A stretch of 51,488 nt of DNA from the NCBI GenBank assembly GCA_013299055.1, contig JAAFKB010000018.1, positions 1 to 51,488 on the forward strand, in the 5' to 3' direction. Position numbers and translations under genes: made by a program. The notes under the pieces were generated by a model, which made no database searches, was not told the DNA's origin, and saw nothing but the letters and a program-made list of their open reading frames with translations. How positions within the stretch are numbered: position 1 is the stretch's first letter; the number at the start of each line of letters is the position of its first letter. Below are positions 18,898 through 26,929 of the stretch, piece by piece. Source of the stretch: Sphaerotilus sp. Its GTDB lineage: Bacteria > Pseudomonadota > Gammaproteobacteria > Burkholderiales > Burkholderiaceae_C.

Positions 18898-19188
18898 ATG
18901 AGTTTCACCTTCGACGACGACACCGCTTTCGAGCTGGAGCTGGCGCGCACCGGCCGCGTCATCACCGTTCCCGCCAACCGCTCGGTGCTGCAGGCGCTGG
19001 CCGATGCCGGGGTGGAGGTCATGTCCTCGTGCGAAGCGGGCGTGTGCGGCACCTGCCTGACCCGGGTGCTGGCGGGCGAGCCGGAGCACCGTGACAGCTT
19101 CCTGACGCCCGAGGAGCAAGCGGCGAACGACCAGTTCACGCCGTGCTGCTCGCGGGCGTGTTCGCCAAGGCTGGTGGTCGATCTTTGA
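18898..19188 (+). CDS. Stand-alone 2Fe-2S ferredoxin equal to the C-terminal domain of VanB
   Basis: The protein has 96 residues. The plant-type 2Fe-2S ligands are in [12 protein letters not shown] with a fourth cysteine near FTPCCSRA. The segment [19 protein letters not shown] followed by the C-terminal LVVDL is the hallmark of the ferredoxin domain that ends vanillate demethylase reductase. The FMN and NAD(P)H domains normally in front are absent: the ATG at 18898 follows a good CAGGAG site, and the upstream 92 bases are the intergenic region shared with vanA. It is probably the electron carrier for VanA, needing a separate ferredoxin reductase. It looks like a genuine small gene rather than a fragment. 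Confidence 0.85.
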   Translation: MSFTFDDDTAFELELARTGRVITVPANRSVLQALADAGVEVMSSCEAGVCGTCLTRVLAGEPEHRDSFLTPEEQAANDQFTPCCSRACSPRLVVDL

Positions 19189-19309
19189 AAGAGCTTTGCA
19201 AGAAACTGAAGCCGCGCTGAGCACCAGACCTGCGGATGGGGTGGTCCTGTCCGCCAGTGGCGTGCGCGAGACGTTGCAAGGCAACCTCCACGTTCCAGAA
19301 GGAATTCCC

Positions 19310-19639
19310 ATGCTTGCGCACCTGAAATCCTCCCTGTCCCGTGCCGTGCTGCCGGTGTTGCTGGCGGCCGGTGCGTTCACCGCGATGCCCGCGCAGGCTG
19401 GCGGCGTGCAGTGGTCGATCGGCATCCAGTTGCCCGCGCCCATCGTGGTCTACCCGGCACCGCAGCGTGTCCATGCACCGGTGCCGGTGTACGTGCGCTC
19501 GGCTCCCGAGGTGGTCTACGTGGAATCGCCGCGCCCGCACCACCACCGCCACCATCGCCACTGGCGCGACGATGACCGCTGGGAGCGTGGCGGCGACCGC
19601 TGGCGCGACGAGCGCCGTGAATGGCGCCACGGCCGCTGA
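19310..19639 (+). CDS. Small secreted protein with a His/Arg-rich tail, function unknown
   Basis: The protein has 109 residues from the ATG at 19310 with an AGAAGGA site upstream. A signal peptide (about 1-28, ending PAQA) leads to a short Val/Pro-rich stretch (about 30-70) and a tail rich in His, Arg, Asp and Trp (about 72-109). Similar short Pro/Val then basic proteins are common in Burkholderiales envelopes and have no assigned role. The histidine cluster could bind metal ions. It is convergent with the fumarylacetoacetase gene. Confidence 0.65.
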   Translation: MLAHLKSSLSRAVLPVLLAAGAFTAMPAQAGGVQWSIGIQLPAPIVVYPAPQRVHAPVPVYVRSAPEVVYVESPRPHHHRHHRHWRDDDRWERGGDRWRDERREWRHGR

Positions 19640-19651
19640 CGGACGGTCGCC

Positions 19652-20974
19652 TCAGCCCATCACCCGGCCGCCGCACTCCCCAAAACCGATTGCCGCGGCC
19701 CCTGCCGCCGCGCAGCGTCCGCGCAGGATCACCCGGTCACCATCCGCCAGGAACGTGCGTTGCTCGCCATTGGGCAGCGTGATCGGCGCCTTGCCCCCCA
19801 TCGACAGCTCCAGCAGCGAGCCGCCCTGACCCGCAGCGGGGCCGGAGAGCGTGCCGGTGCCGAACAGGTCGCCCGGTTGCAGGTTGCAGCCGCCGACGGT
19901 GTGGTGCGTGAGCAGTTGTGCCGCGGTCCAGTACGCGGCTTCGGACCAGCGGCTGTGGCTCAGCGTGGCGGGCGCCTGACCGTCGCGGGCCATCGCCGCC
20001 GTCTCGATCTGCACCGTCAGCGCGATGTCGATGGCTCCACTGGCCCGGTTCATGGCGTTGTCCAGGTAGGGCAGCGGCTGCGGATCACCTTCTGGTCGGG
20101 TGAACGGCACGCGGAACGGGGCCAGCGCCGCCATCGTGACGATCCACGGTGAAATCGTCGTCGCGAAGTTCTTCGACAGGAACGGCCCCAGCGGCTGGTA
20201 TTCCCACGCCTGCACATCCCGCGCCGACCAGTCGTTGAGCAGCACCACGCCGAAGAGGTGCGCCTCGGCGGCCTCCATGGGCACCGGCTCGCCCAGCGCG
20301 TTGGCGGTGCCGACGAGCAGGCCGAGTTCCAGCTCGTAATCCAGCCGCTTGCAGGGGCCGAACTGCGGCGTGGTGCTGCCCGGCGGCAGCGTCTGACCCT
20401 GCGGGCGGCGCACGGTCTGGCCACTGATGCCGATCGACGAGGCGCGGCCGTGGTAGCCGATCGGCACCCACTGGTAGTTCGGCAGCAGCGGGTTGTCGGG
20501 GCGGAACAGCTTGCCGACGGTGGTGGCGTGGTGGATGCCGGTGTAGAAGTCGGTGTAGTCGCCGATCGTGCAGGGCAGCGTGAATTCCAGCGCCGATTGC
20601 GCGATCAGGCACGGCGCCAGCGCGGCCTCGGCTGGGCTGCCAACCGCCAGCGCCCGCGACAGCGAAGCCCGCACCAGTTGCCAGTCGGCCGGCCCGCGCG
20701 CCATGAACGCGTTCAGATCACCACGCACCAGCGGCGCGAGCGCGGCGGCCTGCGCCTCGGTGTGCTCGGCGGCGAGGACAGCGGCGGCAAGGTCCAGCGC
20801 CTGGTCGCCGATCGCCACCATGATCCGCCACGGCTCGTCCGTCCCGGCGCGGCGGGCGCGGGCGTAGGGCAGGTTCTGGATCGGAAAATCGGTCGCGCCG
20901 TCGTTGGCGCTGTTGTTGGCGGATACGACCCAACTGCGCAGGGCGGGGTCGTGGGTGGCGTCAAGGTGGTTCAT
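19652..20974 (-). CDS. fahA: Fumarylacetoacetase
   Basis: The protein has 440 residues from the ATG at 20974. It has the full FAH architecture: an SH3-like N-terminal region (about 1-110, including DFPIQNLPYA) and the catalytic domain with DYTDFYTGIHHAT. There the aspartate binds the metal ion and the histidine is the catalytic base. GYHGRASSI and VVLLNDWSARDVQAWEY are further signatures. It hydrolyses 4-fumarylacetoacetate to fumarate and acetoacetate, the last step of homogentisate degradation. Its start overlaps the stop of the DUF2783 gene by four bases, so translation is coupled. A related beta-diketone acid could be the real substrate in this cluster. Confidence 0.92.
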   Translation of the reverse strand: MNHLDATHDPALRSWVVSANNSANDGATDFPIQNLPYARARRAGTDEPWRIMVAIGDQALDLAAAVLAAEHTEAQAAALAPLVRGDLNAFMARGPADWQLVRASLSRALAVGSPAEAALAPCLIAQSALEFTLPCTIGDYTDFYTGIHHATTVGKLFRPDNPLLPNYQWVPIGYHGRASSIGISGQTVRRPQGQTLPPGSTTPQFGPCKRLDYELELGLLVGTANALGEPVPMEAAEAHLFGVVLLNDWSARDVQAWEYQPLGPFLSKNFATTISPWIVTMAALAPFRVPFTRPEGDPQPLPYLDNAMNRASGAIDIALTVQIETAAMARDGQAPATLSHSRWSEAAYWTAAQLLTHHTVGGCNLQPGDLFGTGTLSGPAAGQGGSLLELSMGGKAPITLPNGEQRTFLADGDRVILRGRCAAAGAAAIGFGECGGRVMG

Positions 20975-21219
20975 GGGGCAGGGGTTTCCGGGGTGATGCC
21001 GTGGCGTGCGGCGGCCATCGCCTCGCGCAGCACGGCCAGGTCGCCGATGTGGTTGGCCAGCAGCAGGACCAACCGGGCGTTGACGAGGCGGCTCGTGTCG
21101 TCGTCGAGGCCGCGGTGGGTGTCGATCAGCAGGTCGTAGAAATCGTCGCCGGGCGTGTAGGCGCGCAGCGGGGCGGGTGAGCCGGCGCCGAAGTTCGGCT
21201 GGGTCTGGAGGTGTGGCAT
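20971..21219 (-). CDS. DUF2783-type small protein
   Basis: The protein has 82 residues. It matches the DUF2783 pattern (DDFYDLLIDTHRGLDDDTSRLVNARLVLLLANHIGD). Small proteins of this type are usually found next to FAD-dependent hydroxyphenylpropionate-type monooxygenases, as here: the monooxygenase gene ends 11 bases upstream, and fahA overlaps its stop by four bases. The helical sequence has no catalytic motif. It may be an accessory subunit or stabiliser of the monooxygenase (inference). Confidence 0.75.
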   Translation of the reverse strand: MPHLQTQPNFGAGSPAPLRAYTPGDDFYDLLIDTHRGLDDDTSRLVNARLVLLLANHIGDLAVLREAMAAARHGITPETPAP

Positions 21220-21230
21220 GGCGGTGTGCC

Positions 21231-22853
21231 TCAGGCGTTGCAGGTCGCACGCAGTACGGCGGCACGCACGGCGGCGGGATCGGGACTGCGCCAGCGGGCG
21301 GCGACGATCTGGTCCGGGCGGATCAGGCAGGCCGTGCCGGGCCGTGCGTCGTAGCGCCGCGCCGCGATGCCTTCGGCAGGCAGGTGGATCGTCCGTATCG
21401 GGATTGCATCGCCGGCCAGCGCATCGAATGCCGATGTGCCTGCATCTCCGAACAGCAGCAACACGAAGTCGTTGCCCGTGTGCGCCAGCAACCAGCCGTC
21501 ATGGCCGTCCACCGTGACCGGCGCATCGTCCATCGGCGCACCCGGCGTCATCCGGCCGCTGAAGCGGTCGCCCGCAGCGTCCGGCGTGGACAGCGGCGAG
21601 CCGTGGTGGTGCGTCGGCACCGACAGCCGGCCCGAGTTGACCAGCGCCCGGGCGAAGGCGTGGTCGTTCGCCAGCGTCAGCACCGCGTTGCGGATGTCGC
21701 GTGATGCCTGGCTCTTGGGCGTCATGAAGTCGGTCGAGCGGGTCGAGTTGAGCAGGTTTTCATCCGCCGCCTCGCCGCGCTCGGTGTCGTAGGTGTCCAG
21801 CAGCGCCTCGGGCGCCCGGCCGTCGATCACCAGCTTCAGCTTCCACGCGAGGTTGTCCGCGTCCTGGATGCCCGAGTTCGCGCCCCGCGCCCCGAACGGC
21901 GACACCTGGTGCGCCGCATCGCCGACGAACAGCAGCCGCCCATGCCGGAAATCCGCCATGCGCCGGCACTGGAAGGTGTAGACGCTGACCCACTCCAGCG
22001 TGAACTCCCGATCCGGCCCCAGCATGGCGCGGATGCGCGGGATGACCTGCTCCGGCTTCTTTTCGTGCTCGGGATCGGCGTCCCAGCCGAGCTGGAAGTC
22101 GATGCGCCAGACGTTGTCCGCCTCGCGGTGCAGCAGCACGCTCTGGTTCGGGTGGAACGGCGGGTTGAACCAGAACCAGCGTTCTGCGGGGAAGTCGGCC
22201 TTCATCACCACGTCGGCGATCAGGAAGCGGTCCTGGAAGACCTTGCCGTCGATGTCGAGTCCGAGTTGTCGGCGGATCGGGCTGCGCGCCCCGTCTGCGA
22301 CGACGAGCCAGTCGGCGTGAAGCTGGTAGGCGCCTTCGGCTGTTTCCACGTCGATCAGTGCGCCGTCATCGTTCCCGGCAAGGGGCGTCACCCGCGTGAC
22401 CTTGCTCAACCAGCGCAGGTCGAGGTTCGGCAGTTGGGCGGCGCGATCGACGAGGTACTGCTCCAGGTAGTACTGCTGCAGGTTGACCATGCCGGGGCGG
22501 TGGTGGTCCGGCTCGGGCAGCAGGTTGAAGCTGAACACCTCGGCGTCGCGGTGGAAGGTGCGCCCGACGTTCCACGTCACCCCCTTGTCCACCACCGCCT
22601 GTCCGCAGCCGAGCCGGTCGAGGATCTCCAGCGTGCGCTTGGCGTAGCACAGGCCGCGGGAGCCGACGCTGACGGTGTTGTCATCGTCCAGCAGCACGAC
22701 CGGCAAGCCTTGCTGCGCCAGGTCGATCGCCGCGCTCAGCCCGACCGGGCCGGCGCCGACGACGACCACCGGGTGCCGCGCCACCGTGCCGGGCGTGTCC
22801 AGCTCGACCGGGTGGCGCCAGGCGTAGCGGGGGTAGGTGTAGGTGCTCAGCAT
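21231..22853 (-). CDS. FAD-dependent aromatic-ring monooxygenase (MhpA-like)
   Basis: The protein has 540 residues and is a group A flavoprotein hydroxylase. The three family motifs are seen: GxGxxG in VVVGAGPVGLSAA (about 30-42), the DG motif in VVADGARSPIRRQ (about 187-199) and the GD motif in GRLLFVGDAAHQVSPFGARG (about 305-324). The C-terminal thioredoxin-like region (about 430-540) is present as in the 3-(3-hydroxyphenyl)propionate and phenol hydroxylases. It hydroxylates an aromatic ring using NAD(P)H and O2. With fahA downstream, the product is expected to be a homogentisate- or gentisate-like hydroquinone. The precise substrate is not readable. Confidence 0.86.
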   Translation of the reverse strand: MLSTYTYPRYAWRHPVELDTPGTVARHPVVVVGAGPVGLSAAIDLAQQGLPVVLLDDDNTVSVGSRGLCYAKRTLEILDRLGCGQAVVDKGVTWNVGRTFHRDAEVFSFNLLPEPDHHRPGMVNLQQYYLEQYLVDRAAQLPNLDLRWLSKVTRVTPLAGNDDGALIDVETAEGAYQLHADWLVVADGARSPIRRQLGLDIDGKVFQDRFLIADVVMKADFPAERWFWFNPPFHPNQSVLLHREADNVWRIDFQLGWDADPEHEKKPEQVIPRIRAMLGPDREFTLEWVSVYTFQCRRMADFRHGRLLFVGDAAHQVSPFGARGANSGIQDADNLAWKLKLVIDGRAPEALLDTYDTERGEAADENLLNSTRSTDFMTPKSQASRDIRNAVLTLANDHAFARALVNSGRLSVPTHHHGSPLSTPDAAGDRFSGRMTPGAPMDDAPVTVDGHDGWLLAHTGNDFVLLLFGDAGTSAFDALAGDAIPIRTIHLPAEGIAARRYDARPGTACLIRPDQIVAARWRSPDPAAVRAAVLRATCNA

Positions 22854-22871
22854 CGCATCAGTTCCGCAGCG

Positions 22872-23399
22872 TCAGCCTTCGTGCATCCAAGCCGCATGGC
22901 GCGGCGCCCGCTTCGTCTGCGACCACTCTTCGAGCATGTCCCACTTGCACTCGTCGAGCTTGCGCATCATCTCCGGCGTGCCGATGTCGGCGGCGAGTTC
23001 GAGGCGGTGGCCGTTCGGGTCGAAGAAGTAGATCGACTTGAAGATCGTGTGGTTGACCGGCCCGAGCACGTCGATCCCGGCCGCGACCAGCTTTGCCTTC
23101 GCCGCCTCCAGCACGTCCATCGACGCCACCTTGAACGCGATGTGCTGCACCCAGCCGGGGGTGTTCTCGTCGCGGCCCATCGCAGGCGAGTTCGGCAGCT
23201 CGAAGAAAGCCAGCACGTTGCCGTTGCCCGCGTCGAGGAAGACGTGCATGTACGGGTCCGGCGCCTTGGTGGACGGCACCTCGTTCTCGGCGATGGCCAG
23301 CACGAAGTCCATGCCGAGGTGATCGCGGTACCACTCGACGGTCTGCTTGGCGTCCTTGCAGCGGTAGGCGACGTGGTGAACGCCGTGGGTGATGCTCAT
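22872..23399 (-). CDS. VOC-family protein (glyoxalase/extradiol dioxygenase fold)
   Basis: The protein has 175 residues from the ATG at 23399. It has two beta-alpha-beta-beta-beta modules with candidate metal ligands H9 (or H8), E67 (AFFELPN), H86 (VQHIAFKV) and E134 (NGHRLEL). The pattern is that of a glyoxalase-type or small dioxygenase enzyme with an intact metal site. It lies 18 bases from the monooxygenase gene and 32 from the MBL-fold gene, all on one strand. It could act on the ring-cleavage product (for example an isomerase) or be the ring-opening enzyme. Neither role is proven. Confidence 0.8.
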   Translation of the reverse strand: MSITHGVHHVAYRCKDAKQTVEWYRDHLGMDFVLAIAENEVPSTKAPDPYMHVFLDAGNGNVLAFFELPNSPAMGRDENTPGWVQHIAFKVASMDVLEAAKAKLVAAGIDVLGPVNHTIFKSIYFFDPNGHRLELAADIGTPEMMRKLDECKWDMLEEWSQTKRAPRHAAWMHEG

Positions 23400-23431
23400 G
23401 GGGGGTCTCCTGCGCAGTGGGACAGCGGGAA

Positions 23432-24391
23432 TCAGCCTTCGAGCGCCTGCCACATGGCGACATCGCGCTCGGCGGTCCAGATGCGCGGGTCGCGGTGGCC
23501 GGTCGCCTCGTCATAGGCGCGGGTCACGTCGAAGGGCATGCAGTGGTTGAAGATCACCCAGTGGCCGAACTTCGGCTTCAGCGTGGCGAAGGTTTCTTCG
23601 TAGACCTTGCGCAGGTCGCGGCCCTCGGCAGCACCGGCCTTGACGCTGGCGTACAGCTCGCTCACGAACGCCCGCGTGCCGGCCAGACCCGCCTGCACCT
23701 GCTCCGGCGTCTGCAGCGCGGCACCACGGCCGGGCACCAGTTTCTCGGGTTGCAGCGCCGCGATGTTGTCCAGCGTCTGCGGCCAGTCCTGGAAGTAGGC
23801 GTCGCCCGCATACGGCGTGGCGTCGAACTCCACCAGATCGCCCGAGAACAGGATCTTCTCCTTCGGCAGCCACGCCACCGTGTCACCCTTGGTGTGGCCG
23901 CGGCCCAGTTGCAGGATCTGCACTTCGACCGAACCCAGCCAGACCGTCATCTTCCCCGTGAAGGTGATCGTCGGCCACGTCAGGCCCGGCGGCACCGACT
24001 CGACGTTCTGGAACAGCCGGGGGAAGCGGCCGATCTCGCTGGCCTTGTCGAACTCGCCGCGCTCGACGATCAGGTCGTAAGTGTCCTGGCTGGCGATGAT
24101 CTGCTCGGGCTCATACGCCGTCGCGCCCAGCACGCGCACCGCGTGGTAATGGCTCAGCAGCACGTACTTGATCGGCTTGTCCGTCACTTCGCGGATGCGG
24201 CGGATCACGTCCTGGGCCATCACCGGCGTGGCCTGTGTGTCGATGACCATCACCGCGTCGTCGCCGATGATGATGCCGGTGTTCGGGTCGCCCTCGGCGG
24301 TGTACGCATAGGCGTGGTCCGAGAGCTTGTCAAAGCTGACCTTCTTTTCTTCCAGGTCGGCGGCGGAGGCGAAGGTCTTGGTCTGCGTCAT
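23432..24391 (-). CDS. Metallo-beta-lactamase-fold hydrolase with an altered HxHxDH motif
   Basis: The protein has 319 residues with the MBL fold: VMVIDTQA (about 47-54), LLSHYHAVRVLGA (79-90), GRGHTKGDT (H166) and LFSGDLVEF (D185). The usual metal motif HxHxDH reads H81-Y-H83-A-V85-R86, so the aspartate and the last histidine are lost while the other ligands remain. A single-metal site is more likely than the usual two-metal one. It is the first gene of the minus-strand fahA operon and divergent from the IclR regulator. Role may be hydrolysis of a lactone or thioester in the aromatic pathway (inference). Confidence 0.8.
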   Translation of the reverse strand: MTQTKTFASAADLEEKKVSFDKLSDHAYAYTAEGDPNTGIIIGDDAVMVIDTQATPVMAQDVIRRIREVTDKPIKYVLLSHYHAVRVLGATAYEPEQIIASQDTYDLIVERGEFDKASEIGRFPRLFQNVESVPPGLTWPTITFTGKMTVWLGSVEVQILQLGRGHTKGDTVAWLPKEKILFSGDLVEFDATPYAGDAYFQDWPQTLDNIAALQPEKLVPGRGAALQTPEQVQAGLAGTRAFVSELYASVKAGAAEGRDLRKVYEETFATLKPKFGHWVIFNHCMPFDVTRAYDEATGHRDPRIWTAERDVAMWQALEG

Positions 24392-24418
24392 GGGGAGGCT
24401 TCCGAGGTTTGTTTCTGT

Positions 24419-24442
24419 CGAACGTGTTCGTCTAATCCGAAC
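24419..24442. promoter_or_regulatory. Candidate IclR operator in the divergent promoter region
   Basis: Three half sites lie in 24 bases: CGAAC (24419-24423), GTTCG (24426-24430) and CGAAC (24438-24442). The first two make an inverted repeat with a 2-base gap, and the last two make one with a 7-base gap. This lies between the divergent MBL-fold and iclR starts, exactly where the regulator should bind. The surrounding 24443-24500 stretch is AT-rich and probably holds the iclR promoter. Confidence 0.4.
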
Positions 24443-24508
24443 GATGCTTGATCTTAGTCAGCTCGTTTGTTATTGTCTAACGCATTTGTATTAGTGAAAA
24501 CCCTGACC

Positions 24509-25276
24509 ATGACCGAAGACACCGGCACCCGCAGCTCACGGGGCATCCAGAGCATCGAGGTCGGCGGCCAGTTGCTGCACGCGCTTGCCCACGCCGGCCG
24601 CCCGCTGGCGCTGAAAGACCTGGCCCGAGAAGCCGACATGACGCCCGCGAAGGCGCACCCGTATCTGGTCAGCTTCGGCGTGGTCGGGCTGGTTGAGCAA
24701 GACGTGGAAACCGGCCGCTACGGGCTGGGGCCGCTGGCGCTGCAGCTGGGGCTGATCGCGCTGCAGCAGGTCGATCCGGTGCGGCTCGCGTCCGCGGAGT
24801 TGCCTGCGCTGGCACGCGAGGTGGGGCACACGGTGGCGATCGCCGTGTGGGGCAACCGCGGGCCGACCATCGTGCGGCTGGAGGAGGGGCCGCAGGCGGT
24901 CCACGTCAACATGCGGCATGGCACGGTGGTGTCGGTCGATGGCACGGCGTCCGGCCTGCTGTTCGCGGCGTACCGGCCAGCGGTGGAGGTCGAGGCGCTG
25001 CTGAAGGCGCAAGGGGCCGGGCGCACGCTGGCCGATCTGGCACCGCAGCTGGACCGCGTGCGCGCCCAGGGCTGGAGCGGCGCGGTCGATGGCTCGGTGC
25101 GGGGGGTCAGCGCGGTGGCGGCGCCGGTGTTCGACGGCTTCGGGCAGATGGTGCTGGCGCTGACCGCGATCGGGCCGGGGGCGACGCTGGAGGCGCAAGG
25201 GGAGTCTGCGGTGGTGCGGGTGTTGAAAGAGCGGGGGAGGGTAGTGTCGGGGCGGTTGGGATGGCGTGGCCACTGA
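24509..25276 (+). CDS. IclR-family transcriptional regulator
   Basis: The protein has 255 residues from the ATG at 24509 (in-frame TTG 24467 and GTG 24494 are alternatives). The winged helix occupies about 10-75 (RGIQSIEVGGQLLHAL, LKDLAREADMTPAKAHPYLVSF). The effector domain (about 80-250) has the AVWGNRGPTIVRL and GLLFAAYRP segments. IclR regulators often control aromatic catabolic operons and bind a pathway compound. It is divergent from the MBL-VOC-monooxygenase-DUF2783-fahA operon and is the probable regulator of it. Confidence 0.9.
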   Translation: MTEDTGTRSSRGIQSIEVGGQLLHALAHAGRPLALKDLAREADMTPAKAHPYLVSFGVVGLVEQDVETGRYGLGPLALQLGLIALQQVDPVRLASAELPALAREVGHTVAIAVWGNRGPTIVRLEEGPQAVHVNMRHGTVVSVDGTASGLLFAAYRPAVEVEALLKAQGAGRTLADLAPQLDRVRAQGWSGAVDGSVRGVSAVAAPVFDGFGQMVLALTAIGPGATLEAQGESAVVRVLKERGRVVSGRLGWRGH

Positions 25277-25385
25277 GTGCTACATGCCCGTGGGATGCAG
25301 GTCATCCACAAGCTTGCGGATGTGTCCTGGTTGCCATTGAATTAAGGTTGACCTTCTTGAATGACTGCAATCAAGGGGGCATGAC

Positions 25386-26243
25386 ATGGCTCGACAGCAT
25401 TGGGCTGCATGGACGGTGGGTGGCATGGTGATGTCTTGTGCTGCCGTGGCGCAGGATTGCGCCGGGCCGAAAGATGCACTTGGCATCGTCAGACTTGGCA
25501 CAGCCGTCGCATTTTCCAGTGCGCGCCTGAACGTTGACGCGGACGGCGCACCCAATGCCTACCGGGTCGATGGCATGGGGTTGTCCTACACCTGCGACGG
25601 TGTCGTGGCCATTGAAGAGGGAAAGTGGGTGACGCCAACAAATGACAAGGCGAACTGGCAATCCAAGTGCAACGCTGCATGGAAAGCGGCCCAGACGACG
25701 GGTAATTTCAGGCAAGTCGCCGTATTTGGTTTTGCGGTGGACAAGAACAAACGCCCGTTGATACAGCAGGACGGTGACCCGTTTCCGGGCCAAGGGTACA
25801 TATCGACGACTTCCGTCGTGATTCCAGAAGCTCCCGCAGGAACCCAGCGGCGCTATATAGATTCCAACCGCATCCCCTACGTGGTGATACCGTCCTCAGT
25901 GGTCAAGAAATACGGCATTCGCCCAGCAGACCTTGCCATCGTCTACCGTCCGGCCACAGGTGCCGTGGCGTTTGCTGTCCATGGTGACCAAGGCGGCCTT
26001 GGCGAAGGCTCCATCAAGCTCCACATGGAGTTGGGGAACGATCCGATGCTCCAGAAAAATGGGGTGATGCGCGCCAAGCGCCGGATCGAAGACCGAACGG
26101 TGACAGTCGTGTTTCCTGGGCAGTCGACCCAAGCTGTGCTGGATGCCGATGCCTGGGTAGCGCAGATCCAGTCGCTGGGTGCTGCGCAACTGAGCGCACT
26201 GGGTGGGCTGGAACGATTGAAATCTTGCCAAGCGTCGTTCTGA
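25386..26243 (+). CDS. Secreted GH75 chitosanase-like protein
   Basis: The protein has 285 residues with a signal peptide (about 1-22, cleavage near AVAQ). The core resembles the glycoside hydrolase family 75 chitosanase domain: LNVDADGAPNAYRVDGMG, GQGYISTTSV, YIDSNRIPYVVIPSSV, DLAIVYRPATGAVAFAVHGD and GEGSIKLHMELG. The aspartates in LNVDADG and in HGDQGG are plausible catalytic acids, as in fungal GH75 enzymes. The ribosome site AAGGGGG lies about six bases upstream. By eye, GC and codon use are lower than in the neighbours, so recent acquisition is possible. The real substrate is unknown, since many bacterial GH75-like proteins lack a tested activity. Confidence 0.7.
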   Translation: MARQHWAAWTVGGMVMSCAAVAQDCAGPKDALGIVRLGTAVAFSSARLNVDADGAPNAYRVDGMGLSYTCDGVVAIEEGKWVTPTNDKANWQSKCNAAWKAAQTTGNFRQVAVFGFAVDKNKRPLIQQDGDPFPGQGYISTTSVVIPEAPAGTQRRYIDSNRIPYVVIPSSVVKKYGIRPADLAIVYRPATGAVAFAVHGDQGGLGEGSIKLHMELGNDPMLQKNGVMRAKRRIEDRTVTVVFPGQSTQAVLDADAWVAQIQSLGAAQLSALGGLERLKSCQASF

Positions 26244-26256
26244 TTCGCCATGTGAC

Positions 26257-26291
26257 AACGCCCCCACTGTGTTCACGCAGTCGGGGGCGTT
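26257..26291. terminator. Bidirectional terminator hairpin between convergent genes
   Basis: AACGCCCCC (26257-26265) pairs perfectly with GGGGGCGTT (26283-26291). The stem is extended by ACTG/CAGT (26266-26269 and 26278-26281) across a single bulged C. It sits between the stop of the GH75-like gene and the stop of the convergent TerB-like gene and can serve both. T runs are weak on either side. Confidence 0.7.
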
Positions 26292-26326
26292 CGGACCGGC
26301 GACTCCGCCGGATCAAGTGCCGAAGC

Positions 26327-26836
26327 TCAGTTCAGCGACAGCTTGACCTGATGCCCCGGCTGGTTCTTCGGGTGGCTCTGGTTGGTGAACACCGTGCGGT
26401 CTGCCTTGAGCATGATCACCTCGAAGAAGGGGCGGAACCGCTCTTCGGTGATGCCGAACGCCTTCAGGAACTTGGCGAACATCTCCTGCTCTTCGCGCTC
26501 GGGCTGGCCATCGGCGAGCGACGAGTCGATCAGGTTGACCATGATGCACATCTTCTGGGCGTCGGTCAGCAGCGGGGCGGCTTCGGTCAGGAAGGTGTCG
26601 ATCGAGTTCTTGCGGCGGTACTTCATCGCCGAGTCCAGCAGCGCCTGGTTCTGTGCGCCAACGCCGATGGTGCCCTTGCCATCGTCCTGACCGCCCAGCA
26701 CGGACAGCAGGTGGCCGACTTCCTCGCTGTCCATCTCGCCATCCGCCGACATCATGTAGATCAGTGCGGTGGTGAACGCGAGGTGGGGCGTCATCTTGTC
26801 GCCGGTGTCGCTCTTGAACATGTCGAACAGGCCCAT
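26327..26836 (-). CDS. TerB-like (tellurite resistance B family) protein
   Basis: The protein has 169 residues from the ATG at 26836, with AAAGGAG upstream. It is helical and acidic, with two DG-containing segments, SADGEMDSEE (about 30-39) and SLADGQPEREEQE (about 105-117). These are the two conserved metal-binding repeats of the TerB domain. No other ter genes are nearby, so a direct tellurite role is not implied. TerB domains are widespread in stress and surveillance proteins. It is divergent from the GST gene. Confidence 0.7.
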   Translation of the reverse strand: MGLFDMFKSDTGDKMTPHLAFTTALIYMMSADGEMDSEEVGHLLSVLGGQDDGKGTIGVGAQNQALLDSAMKYRRKNSIDTFLTEAAPLLTDAQKMCIMVNLIDSSLADGQPEREEQEMFAKFLKAFGITEERFRPFFEVIMLKADRTVFTNQSHPKNQPGHQVKLSLN

Positions 26837-26929
26837 GTGGAATGCTCCTTTGGTGGGTTGGGTGGGTGAGAAGTGCCGATTTGAGGGCAGGGTGCCGGAA
26901 TGCAAGACGTTGAACGCTACAGTCTGCCC

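Noticed and set aside
26327..26836. Tellurite resistance operon
   Set aside because: Only a TerB-like gene is present; none of terA, terC, terD, terE or terZ is adjacent.
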